From PWQG01 sp050486205 (GTDB lineage: Bacteria > Pseudomonadota > Gammaproteobacteria > Pseudomonadales > Pseudohongiellaceae), in assembly GCA_050486205.1 (NCBI GenBank), contig JBJHCW010000004.1, positions 248,001-312,000 on the forward strand: a stretch of DNA of 64,000 nt, read 5' to 3'. The translations under genes were made by a program, and so were the position numbers. Below are positions 50,303-57,520 of the stretch, in pieces (the stretch's first letter is position 1; each line of letters opens with the position of its first letter). The notes under the pieces were generated by a model, which saw nothing but the letters and a program-made list of their open reading frames with translations, ran no database searches and was not told the DNA's origin.

Positions 50303-51064
50303 ATGAATACGTCACGACCTCTGACTTCAGCCATGAAAAATCTCTACAGGCCTGGTTCTGCCGCGTGGCTGTCCGCCGCCGCGGTGTCCATGATGCTCGG
50401 TGGCTACCACATTGCCGCGCAATGTGCACCCGGCGCTTGTCGGGCCCAGTGTCGCCCGGGTCAGCAACAATGCAGCGCGCGTTGTAACCCCTGTAATCCC
50501 TGTGCTGCCCGCAACCCCTGCGCTGCTGCCAACCCTTGTGCCATGGCTGGATGCAATCCCTGCGCCGCCAACCCCTGTGCGGGCCGGCAACCCAACCCCT
50601 GTGCCGCCCGGCGCGTCACCCGTCCCTCTGACTATCAACCCTACGAGGGCAATCCCTGTGCATTGATCAGGGAAGGTGAAGTGCTGTTCACTGACACCAG
50701 CTTGAGCAGCAACGGCCTGGCATGTGCTGGCTGCCATACTGATGGTGCCGGGTACATGGCAACGTTTGCCCAGCCTTACCCTCACAGTGTGGCCATGGCC
50801 CGGAACATGTTCGGTATGGATTCCGTGCATCTTGATGAAATGGTACAGATCTGCATGATGGAACCGATGGCGGCGGAACCACTTGACTGGAGCAGTCGCG
50901 AGTTGGCCGCATTAACAGCCTACATGGCAACCGTGCAGGAGGAGCTTTCGGCCAATCCCTGTGCGCTGCAGGGCGGCGGATGTGGACCTTGTGCGGCACG
51001 ATGTAACCCTTGTGCAGCCAGTAACCCATGCGCCGCCAGAAATCCCTGCGCCGCCAGACACTGA
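50303..51064 (+). CDS. Cysteine-rich NPC-repeat protein with a single c-type haem site
   Basis: This 253-residue exported protein has an N-terminal hydrophobic segment (AAWLSAAAVSMMLGG), then a cysteine-rich stretch of repeats built on Asn-Pro-Cys-Ala-Ala (residues about 41-120), a cytochrome c core with CAGCH (Cys141, Cys144, His145) and methionines near MFGMD and QICMMEPM as possible distal ligands, and a second NPC block at the C-terminus. There are 24 cysteines and 12 NPC units. Thiols this dense suggest metal binding, or disulfide or thioether cross-linking, in the periplasm. ATG 50303 has an AGGAG site. It is the first gene of an ECF-promoter operon. Confidence 0.75.
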   Translation: MNTSRPLTSAMKNLYRPGSAAWLSAAAVSMMLGGYHIAAQCAPGACRAQCRPGQQQCSARCNPCNPCAARNPCAAANPCAMAGCNPCAANPCAGRQPNPCAARRVTRPSDYQPYEGNPCALIREGEVLFTDTSLSSNGLACAGCHTDGAGYMATFAQPYPHSVAMARNMFGMDSVHLDEMVQICMMEPMAAEPLDWSSRELAALTAYMATVQEELSANPCALQGGGCGPCAARCNPCAASNPCAARNPCAARH

Positions 51065-51093
51065 GCTGCCCCGATTCGGAGTATGCACTATTG

Positions 51094-51801
51094 ATGCTGA
51101 AAGAACCGCAAGTAGCGGAGCTGGACGACATACAGGTTCACAGCAGCCTGGAGGCCATTGCCGCCATCCGGGAGTGTTATCGTGTGCTTGAAAAACCGGG
51201 CCTGAATATTGTCGGAGAAGTGTTGCGAGGGCAGGGAAAATTCTATGAAATGGATCACTACCCCCCAAACGATGTGTATGACCAGGATCATTTCACACAG
51301 TACTACTACCACGCCCACAGGCGAGATCACGATGAGCACGGGCACTTCCACATCTTTGTGCGCAGCGGGGCCATGGCTGAAAATATGACACCGCTGGATG
51401 GCCCCGGCGGCAAGGAACGTGTTGCCCACCTTGTTGCCATATCAATGGACAGTTGGGGTTATCCGATTGAACTGTTTGCGGTGAACCGGTGGGTTACGGA
51501 TGAAAGCTGGTTTCCGGCAGAATTCGTAGTGGGTCTTCTGGACGGATTCGAGGTGGATCATGCGTACCCAAACCAGGCCGTGAACACCTGGCTGACTGCC
51601 ATGGTCCGCTGCTTCCGACCGCATATCGAGTCACTGCTGTTGCACAGGGATACGGTCATCTCAGACTGGCAGAAGGCAAAAGGAGAAACCCTGCAGCAAG
51701 CGCTGGAGAATCGTGATCTTGAGGTGACCGGTTCACTGCCTGTTGACCTTGATGCGTGGCATCAGGCGCTTGTCCAGGTGCAACAGGTCAGCGGTCAGTA
51801 G
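51094..51801 (+). CDS. DUF6969-type conserved protein
   Basis: This 235-residue soluble protein has a histidine- and tyrosine-rich core (MDHYPPNDVYDQDHFTQYYYHAHR, DEHGHFHIFVR) and the later HLVAISMDSWGYPIELFAVNRWVTDE, as in the DUF6969 family. The HxH and HGHFH pattern suggests a metal site. ATG 51094 with GGAG is chosen; the frame is open upstream inside the NPC gene. It follows the NPC cytochrome by 29 bases, probably in the same operon. Confidence 0.7.
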   Translation: MLKEPQVAELDDIQVHSSLEAIAAIRECYRVLEKPGLNIVGEVLRGQGKFYEMDHYPPNDVYDQDHFTQYYYHAHRRDHDEHGHFHIFVRSGAMAENMTPLDGPGGKERVAHLVAISMDSWGYPIELFAVNRWVTDESWFPAEFVVGLLDGFEVDHAYPNQAVNTWLTAMVRCFRPHIESLLLHRDTVISDWQKAKGETLQQALENRDLEVTGSLPVDLDAWHQALVQVQQVSGQ

Positions 51802-52466
51802 GTGGTTTGCAGTGGTTGTGCCTTGGCCATCACCAGACCACGCTCCTGCCAGATTTCCACCTGGTACCCCCTGTCCGATACCAGCCAGGGCTGCTGTGCG
51901 TTGGTGACGTCCGGCAGACCACCGCCGAATTGAGCGGGGTCGTACGCGGCCTGGTAGTGACTAACGGTGTGCCCCGCCTCAGCCCGGTAGACCAGATGTG
52001 TGGCGATATTGCCTTGCAGTGTGCAGTAACGCCCACCCACCAGATACAGGGTTCCGTCGGCCAGATAGACGGAGGGTTGAATGCGGAAGTTCAGCTGATT
52101 GAAGTGATCAGCCAGTTCCTGCAGTGAGTCACTTTCCCTGTCCAGTGTTTTGATATGGATGTGATTGGTCAGAACTTCCCGGGTTATCCGTTCGGCCACT
52201 TCGTGATCCGATGGCGTACCGCCGGCCAGGGTGCCGGAAACGGTGTCTGTGGCGGCATTGTCACGCACGGAATACATAGAGACCTGCAGACCCAGGGCAA
52301 GCACCAGGCAGGCTGCCATTGCCATGGCCAGGCGCGGGCGCCAGGCCATGCGATCACGCGCGGTGGCCCGCTGCGCCACAGCCTGCAGCTGTTCATACTG
52401 GTGATCGCTCAACTGCTCCTTTTCAAGCAATCGCCGGAACTGATTTCTGGGTGAATCCTTGTTCAC
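51795..52466 (-). CDS. Single-pass anti-sigma-like protein
   Basis: This 223-residue protein has an N-terminal cytoplasmic helix region (RRLLEKEQLSDHQYEQLQAVAQRA), one membrane helix (LAMAMAACLVLALGLQVSMY) and a periplasmic domain of about 150 residues. The topology is that of an anti-sigma factor for the ECF sigma at the head of the same gene row. It starts at GTG with a GGAGGAG site. It overlaps the convergent DUF6969 gene by 7 bases. No zinc-finger motif is present. The role is inferred from topology and context. Confidence 0.6.
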   Translation of the reverse strand: MNKDSPRNQFRRLLEKEQLSDHQYEQLQAVAQRATARDRMAWRPRLAMAMAACLVLALGLQVSMYSVRDNAATDTVSGTLAGGTPSDHEVAERITREVLTNHIHIKTLDRESDSLQELADHFNQLNFRIQPSVYLADGTLYLVGGRYCTLQGNIATHLVYRAEAGHTVSHYQAAYDPAQFGGGLPDVTNAQQPWLVSDRGYQVEIWQERGLVMAKAQPLQTTY

Positions 52467-52472
52467 AGCAGG

Positions 52473-52517
52473 TCACTCCTCCACAACCGACTTTTCCGCA
52501 AGTAGCTTTTCCACAAG
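52473..52517 (-). repeat. Three 15-bp imperfect repeats in a 16-codon ORF
   Basis: On the minus strand three 15-base units start CTTGTGGAAAAG, CTTGCGGAAAAG and GTTGTGGAGGAG. They fill a tiny frame (ATG 52523 to TGA 52473, MTLVEKLLAEKSVVEE) between ccdA and the anti-sigma gene. The last unit supplies the ribosome site GGAGGAG of the next gene. Translation of the tiny ORF has no clear ribosome site. Confidence 0.35.
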
Positions 52518-52537
52518 AGTCATCGGGCAGGTTCAGG

Positions 52538-53251
52538 TCACAGTGATGTTGCCCAGTCCGGCAACACCTGCAGGGCCCAGGCCTCCAGCATCTTGTCGAT
52601 GCCTGTCAGCACCATGATGCCAAGTATCAGCAACAACCAGCCCAGCAGCATTCGTGCCCGTCCGGCATGTTCCATTATACCCGGACGCCAGCGTGACAAC
52701 AGGTGGCCCGACAGCAGGCCTGCTGCCAGTATTACCGATGTTGTGCCTATACCAAAAACAAACATGACAACAAAAGCCATTGCCATGTCCTGCCCCATCG
52801 ATGCCAGGGCGATTGCAGCGCCCAATGTGGGTCCGACGCAGGGCAACCACACCAGACCAAGCAGTGCACCAACACCGAACTGACCGCTGGCGCGGGTGGC
52901 CGAGCCGCCGGGTGACAGCTTGAACATACCGCCAAGCCGTGACAGGTAATAACTGGCCAGATCGGACAGACGCCTTACCACCAGGATCAGACCCAGTGCG
53001 GTGAGCATGAATGCGGCCACATAACGGTAGGCGTCCGGATCCATGTTCAGATTGATCAGCAGGAATGTCAGCCCCGTGCCGGCCACGGCGAACGAGGTGC
53101 TCAGCCCAAGGGCCAGGAACCACGGGCCTGCCTTGCCGCTGGTCGCCGCCGAGGACATCACAACCGGTACCAGCGGCCAGATGCAGGGAGACAGTATGCT
53201 GAGCATGCCCGCCAGCAAAGCCAGCGGGAGTGACATCAGCTCAAGTGTCAT
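52538..53251 (-). CDS. CcdA/DsbD-type thiol-transport membrane protein
   Basis: This 237-residue protein has six helices with the paired redox cysteines of CcdA: Cys23 in LSPCIWPLVP and Cys138 in WLPCVGPTLG. CcdA carries electrons from cytoplasmic thioredoxin to periplasmic thiol proteins, as needed for cytochrome c maturation and disulfide reduction. It overlaps the thioredoxin-like gene by four bases, which is the expected partner. The target could be the NPC cytochrome. Confidence 0.88.
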   Translation of the reverse strand: MTLELMSLPLALLAGMLSILSPCIWPLVPVVMSSAATSGKAGPWFLALGLSTSFAVAGTGLTFLLINLNMDPDAYRYVAAFMLTALGLILVVRRLSDLASYYLSRLGGMFKLSPGGSATRASGQFGVGALLGLVWLPCVGPTLGAAIALASMGQDMAMAFVVMFVFGIGTTSVILAAGLLSGHLLSRWRPGIMEHAGRARMLLGWLLLILGIMVLTGIDKMLEAWALQVLPDWATSL

Positions 53252-53676
53252 GAGGACTGGGCATCAAAGGCGCGATCCAGTTCCGCTGCAATCTGCTCGG
53301 AACGGGTTTCGGCGACGCTGAACCAGTACTGCTCCTCACCAACAAACAGCAACAGGGTTGACTGACGCGGGGCCCGGAAATGGCGCACCCATTCTTTCTG
53401 GTTGTCCCAGTTAACTTCAAGAATATGCAGCTCCTTGCCCGGGTTTTCTGCCATGTACCCGGCAAGCACGTCCTGCTGACGGGCACAGGTAGGGCACCAG
53501 TCGGCAAATACATCCACCAGAATGACAGCGCCCTGGCTCTGCAATTCTTCAAAACGCTCCATGGTGAAGGTTTCCTTTTCCAGCGCCACGGCATTTCCCA
53601 CCGCCATGGCATTGAAACCCAGCAGGCATGCTGCAACAAAAAACAGTTTAAGCGACAAATTACGCATAATGATCAA
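53248..53676 (-). CDS. Periplasmic thioredoxin-like protein
   Basis: This 142-residue protein has a signal peptide (LKLFFVAACLLGFNAMAVGNAVA) and a thioredoxin fold with active site WCPTC (Cys61, Cys64). Late family elements are EVNWDNQKEWVRHF and the cis-Pro region APRQSTLLLFV. It would be reduced by the co-encoded CcdA-like protein. Starts at 53676 and 53667 are both possible; the AAGGAAGG site fits either. Confidence 0.88.
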   Translation of the reverse strand: MIIMRNLSLKLFFVAACLLGFNAMAVGNAVALEKETFTMERFEELQSQGAVILVDVFADWCPTCARQQDVLAGYMAENPGKELHILEVNWDNQKEWVRHFRAPRQSTLLLFVGEEQYWFSVAETRSEQIAAELDRAFDAQSS

Positions 53677-53746
53677 CCTTCCTTACAGTGATGAATTGGT
53701 CACGATTTTGAGCAATCGTTGATTGCCCTCATTGACCAAGGACGTC

Positions 53747-54229
53747 TCAGTTGTGCTTCTGATTGCATTCTTCGTGATGATATCGGCTCAGCCGCTGACG
53801 GACGCGATGCAGTCGGGACAGGACCGTGCCCCGCGGAATACCCAGTTGCAGGGCGATCTCCGCAGCGGAGAGACCCTCCAATGCCCACAGGTGGACGATT
53901 TCCCGTTCCGCCGCCGTCATTTTTTTCCAGACAGTTTCGATGGCGATCCGGTTAACCAGCATCGTCTCCAGATCACGGTCATCCTGGCCCGAGTGAAGTT
54001 CGTCGTCGTAGCTCTCCGACTCCCATCGATGATGCCATCGTTGGTCATCGATAAAGCGATTGCGCATCATGCGCCGCAGATAGGCCACGGGGTGCTGTAC
54101 TTCGGCAGGGGGCAGACGCAGGTATTTCTCAATGCAGGCCTGTAGCAGTTCGAATCCTTCGTCCCGGTTGCCGACAAGGGCAATACCGTACGCCAGAAGG
54201 CTGTCCAGTTCTTCTCTGCAGGGCATCAT
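53747..54229 (-). CDS. ECF RNA polymerase sigma factor (second)
   Basis: This protein is about 160 residues from ATG 54229. Region 2 reads ELDSLLAYGIALVGNRDEGFELLQACIEKYL then VAYLRRMMRNRFIDDQR; region 4 reads TAAEREIVHLWALEGLSAAEIALQLGIPRGTVLSRLHRVRQRL. ATG 54259 is an alternative, but the ECF promoter's -10 at 54269-54264 would put transcription start at about that codon, so 54229 fits better; neither has a good ribosome site. The promoter carries the same pattern as two nearby operons, which implies autoregulation. Thioredoxin, CcdA and anti-sigma genes follow on the same strand. Confidence 0.82.
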   Translation of the reverse strand: MMPCREELDSLLAYGIALVGNRDEGFELLQACIEKYLRLPPAEVQHPVAYLRRMMRNRFIDDQRWHHRWESESYDDELHSGQDDRDLETMLVNRIAIETVWKKMTAAEREIVHLWALEGLSAAEIALQLGIPRGTVLSRLHRVRQRLSRYHHEECNQKHN

Positions 54230-54263
54230 GACAGGATGAGTGGCTCGTTGACCATACATCTTC

Positions 54264-54289
54264 GACGCGGGCCCTTGTGCTTTGTTACG
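54264..54289 (-). promoter_or_regulatory. ECF-type autoregulatory promoter of the sigma gene
   Basis: On the minus strand CGTAACA (54289-54283) and CGCGTC (54269-54264) are 13 bases apart. This site defines the pattern shared with the promoters at 47582-47607 and 50202-50227. Confidence 0.65.
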
Positions 54290-54335
54290 GTACAATGTGG
54301 CGCCGTTGCGAAACAGGGGCAAAAGCCAGCGTCTG

Positions 54336-55238
54336 TCAGTAAAGGTAACCACGCCCCTGTGGCTTGATGGCCGGGGGCAGATCGGTTTCCCCGAGCATCT
54401 CCAGCAGGTCGATCTCGATGCTGCGCGCGATATAGTCCAGCGGCACATCGTTGACGGCATTTTCAAAAGGATGCTCGATGTGGCGCCCGACGTATTCCAG
54501 CATCACAAAGGCGTAACCGATGGCCAGGGAGAAAGGCACCGACCAGTAGCCCAGGTGGCCGGCCAGACTGAGTGGCAGTACAAACAGAAACACCGTGAGT
54601 GTGTAGTTCATGAACCAGGTGTACTGCATGGGAAAGGGTGTCTTTTTCAGGCGCTCACTACTGCTCAGTACCTCATTGAATGCCGCGGTCATTTCAGTCA
54701 TGCGTGCCAGACGGATACTGTCCAGTGCGCCGCTTTGGAACAGGGCTCCCAGATCGCGGTTCTGAAGGTCCAGTATGGCCAGTGGTGGGTTCTGGCGCGC
54801 TTCGACCATTTTATGTTCGGCTTCACCCAGCAGGGATTGCTCTTCGGTACCGGCAGGCAATTTTCTCAGGAAGCGGTTCAGGCGCCAGGCAAAGGCGATC
54901 TGGCGACGAATCATCTGCTGTCGAAGTGTCCCGGCATCCTGCCCGTCATCAACCAGGCTCTGTAACATCAGGGCAAAGCTGCGGGATTCATACTTGAGTT
55001 TTGACCAGACCCGATGCGCTTCCCACCAGCGTCCATAGGCCGAGTTGTTACGAAAGCCGATCAGAAAGGCCACCGCCGTGCCGAGAAAGCCGGCGGCGTA
55101 GGACAGTGCTGTCAGCAGCTCGCGTGGCAACTGGTCCATGGCCACGCAGGCAAGCGCTATGAATGTCAACAGCAGCAGTAGACGGGGCCAGGTGAAGGCA
55201 AGAAGTTTCCGTAACGAAATCCGGGGTGTAACAATCAT
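54336..55238 (-). CDS. Bestrophin-like ion channel (UPF0187)
   Basis: This 300-residue membrane protein has the bestrophin pattern: AVAFLIGFRNNSAYGRWWEAHRVWSKLKYESR near residue 55, a central cytosolic part, and FVLPLSLAGHLGYWSVPFSLAIGYAFVMLEYVGRHIEHPFENAVNDVPLDYIARSIEIDL at the C-terminal half. Bacterial members form pentameric ion channels. It lies on the same strand upstream of the sigma gene, but the sigma promoter lies between them. Confidence 0.9.
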   Translation of the reverse strand: MIVTPRISLRKLLAFTWPRLLLLLTFIALACVAMDQLPRELLTALSYAAGFLGTAVAFLIGFRNNSAYGRWWEAHRVWSKLKYESRSFALMLQSLVDDGQDAGTLRQQMIRRQIAFAWRLNRFLRKLPAGTEEQSLLGEAEHKMVEARQNPPLAILDLQNRDLGALFQSGALDSIRLARMTEMTAAFNEVLSSSERLKKTPFPMQYTWFMNYTLTVFLFVLPLSLAGHLGYWSVPFSLAIGYAFVMLEYVGRHIEHPFENAVNDVPLDYIARSIEIDLLEMLGETDLPPAIKPQGRGYLY

Positions 55239-55469
55239 GATTGCTCTTGTCTCCTGATCGAAAAACGGCCAATTAATGACCCGCTTTTTTCCAGTTCACT
55301 CAGAACCAGCTCAAAACTATTGGCATCATGCCGTTTTTTACATCACTCTGTCAGTATCATATGGGCAGGTTTATGCTGGTACCGATAGATGCGATTTCCC
55401 GCTCGCGAGTGTATCGTCTGTATGATTCCGATGAAAAGTCGCACAACCCATTGACCATTCAGGAGCCGA

Positions 55470-56099
55470 ATGATGAATAGCCAGAGCAAGCTGGATGAGC
55501 TGCTGGAGCGGCTTCGCAAGACCCGTGACGAGCTGGAAAGTGAGATAGACCGTCTGCTGGAGGGCAAGCGTCAAAAATTCAATTACAGATTCAGGCGCGG
55601 CAGGGTTGTTTTTGACAGGGCTGTTCTCGAGCTGCAGAAAAAGCGACGGATCAGCAGCCTGCGATATATCCTGGGAGCCCCGTTGCTCACCCTTCTGACC
55701 GCGCCGCTCATCTATGCCATGATCATTCCACTGGCCTTTCTGGACATGACAATCACTGTCTATCAGCATGTCTGTTTCAGTGTGTACAAGGTACCGCGTG
55801 TGACGCGAAGGGATTATATTGTGATTGATCGTCACAGGCTGCCTTATCTCAACATCGTGCAGAAGCTCAACTGTGTGTACTGTGGTTACGGCAACGGCGT
55901 TATCGCCTACGCCCGGGAAGTGATAGCGCGCACAGAGCAGTACTGGTGTCCGATAAAACACGCACAGCGGGCAAAAGGGATGCACGATCGGGAGCTGAAG
56001 TTCTTCGATTACGGTGATGCGGAAGCCTGGCACAATCAGCTGCAGGCACTGCGTTGTGACTGGGATGACCCGATTGAGGAGTCTGAAAAGTCCGGGTAA
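55470..56099 (+). CDS. Conserved membrane protein of unknown function
   Basis: This 209-residue protein has an N-terminal coiled coil (KLDELLERLRKTRDELESEIDRLL), two hydrophobic helices (YILGAPLLTLLTAPLIYAMIIPLAFLDMTITVYQ), then a soluble tail with NCVYCGYGNGVIAYAREVIARTEQYWCPIKHA (a CxxC plus a third Cys before His). The cysteine layout suggests a metal site. I have seen this kind of tail in hypothetical proteins of proteobacteria but know no function. It has a CAGGAG site. Confidence 0.7.
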   Translation: MMNSQSKLDELLERLRKTRDELESEIDRLLEGKRQKFNYRFRRGRVVFDRAVLELQKKRRISSLRYILGAPLLTLLTAPLIYAMIIPLAFLDMTITVYQHVCFSVYKVPRVTRRDYIVIDRHRLPYLNIVQKLNCVYCGYGNGVIAYAREVIARTEQYWCPIKHAQRAKGMHDRELKFFDYGDAEAWHNQLQALRCDWDDPIEESEKSG

Positions 56100-56177
56100 T
56101 TGCTCAGCGTGACAAACGGGGTGGTTGCTGATGCATCAATGTTCGTGGATCGTGAAGAGCTCATCAGATTGGCCGAT

Positions 56178-56212
56178 GACGGGCCACCTTGCAGAAATCA
56201 CAGTTGTTGTTG
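56178..56212. pseudogene. Short copy of the AhpD-like active-site segment
   Basis: These 35 bases match 39911-39945, inside the AhpD-like gene, with 3 mismatches and a 24-base identical core (56186-56209 against 39919-39942). On the minus strand it reads NNCDFCKVA, the CMD active site, and then breaks down. It overlaps the 3' end of the diguanylate cyclase gene, whose stop lies inside it. Confidence 0.5.
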
Positions 56213-57346
56213 TCTTTTCTTGTCGCCATACATGCGTGCGTCGGCTGCTCCGAGCAGTAAATCCGGGTTGTCTCCATCCATTGGAAAGACCCCCGTGCCA
56301 ATGCTGACCCGGATATCGACATCACCGCCGGCCAGCATCATTTTACCATTCAACTGCTGGCGTATGCGCTCTACCATCTGGGTCAGCAACTCACCGGTTC
56401 CGATCTGTCGCGCCAGTATGATGAACTCATCACCACCCAGGCGGCCGGCAAAGTCGGACTCCCGCACGACCTGTTCCAGGCGTTTTGCGAGCTCGGTCAG
56501 AACAGCGTCGCCTGCGCTGTGACCGTAACGGTCATTCACCTGCTTGAAATCATTGATATCCAGCATGATCACCGCAAATTCTTCACCGCTGCGCTGCGCC
56601 TCGGCCAGGGTCTGCGACAGCTTTTCGTCAAGCCAGCGCCGGTTGGGCAGCGCGGTGAGTGAATCGACGCGCGCCAGGGCCATGACCTGTTGCCGGGAAC
56701 GAAAATAGCAGGCTACGCTCACGCCAAAGATCCAGGCGACATGGAAATTGGCGCCGGCAAAAAGATACCATTGAGTGGCTTGTGAATCTGTCTGTACCGC
56801 AAGTTCGCTGCCGCTGATCGTCAGCCAAAAACGCCAGCTGATTGTCAGCCCTATCAGTATGCTGGCGATTGCTGCCAACAGGTTGGCGTGCAACTCGTCA
56901 CGGCTGGCAGTGCGCCAGATCAGCACCGCTCCGGCCGACAGTTGAAACACCATGGTCAGGGAATCATGGAATACCAGGCGAGCCACCGGGTCCAGACGGT
57001 AGGGCCAGGTGACAAGAATGAAGAAGGGGATCAGGGCCAGGAAAAACTGCCATCGGCGCCGGGAGTCATAGCCGCGGAATCGCAGCGCGCCTTCCAGCAC
57101 CAACATGTTGGCGACCAGGCTGATGTTGTTGCTCAGGAATGGTCCCCATCCCTCGGCCCAGCCGAGTTGTGAGTTAAGCAGCGTTGTTAATGCCGAGGCG
57201 ATATTCAGAAACGTGGCGACCATCCAGCACAACACACCTGGCATATTCCGGTTGATGCGCCAGATAAGAAACATCACGATGAACGATGTCATCGCGAGTG
57301 TGATGAACATCAGCACCAATGTCGCGATATCAAGCTGCAGAGTCAT
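56198..57346 (-). CDS. Membrane-bound diguanylate cyclase
   Basis: This 382-residue protein has about seven helices in the N-terminal half and a C-terminal GGDEF domain. GGDEF is intact at residues 304-308 (RLGGDEFIIL), with the inhibitory I-site RESD five residues before it, so the enzyme should make c-di-GMP and be product-inhibited. DSLTALPNRRWLDEKL marks the domain start. The last residues (KKRQQQL) lie within the AhpD-like fragment. Confidence 0.92.
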   Translation of the reverse strand: MTLQLDIATLVLMFITLAMTSFIVMFLIWRINRNMPGVLCWMVATFLNIASALTTLLNSQLGWAEGWGPFLSNNISLVANMLVLEGALRFRGYDSRRRWQFFLALIPFFILVTWPYRLDPVARLVFHDSLTMVFQLSAGAVLIWRTASRDELHANLLAAIASILIGLTISWRFWLTISGSELAVQTDSQATQWYLFAGANFHVAWIFGVSVACYFRSRQQVMALARVDSLTALPNRRWLDEKLSQTLAEAQRSGEEFAVIMLDINDFKQVNDRYGHSAGDAVLTELAKRLEQVVRESDFAGRLGGDEFIILARQIGTGELLTQMVERIRQQLNGKMMLAGGDVDIRVSIGTGVFPMDGDNPDLLLGAADARMYGDKKRQQQL

Positions 57347-57520
57347 GATTCGGCGTGTCCCTACAGGTTCCTGTCAATAATCAGCGCCTCCTTGTATTGC
57401 AGCAATCGATGTGTACTGCCCCGGATGGCTGGCTGGGTCAATCTCTGCAATTTGACTGCTGACCGCAGGCGCTGTCAACAGATTACTGTCCTTGCTCGCT
57501 TCCGGCGATGGCTTGTGGCT

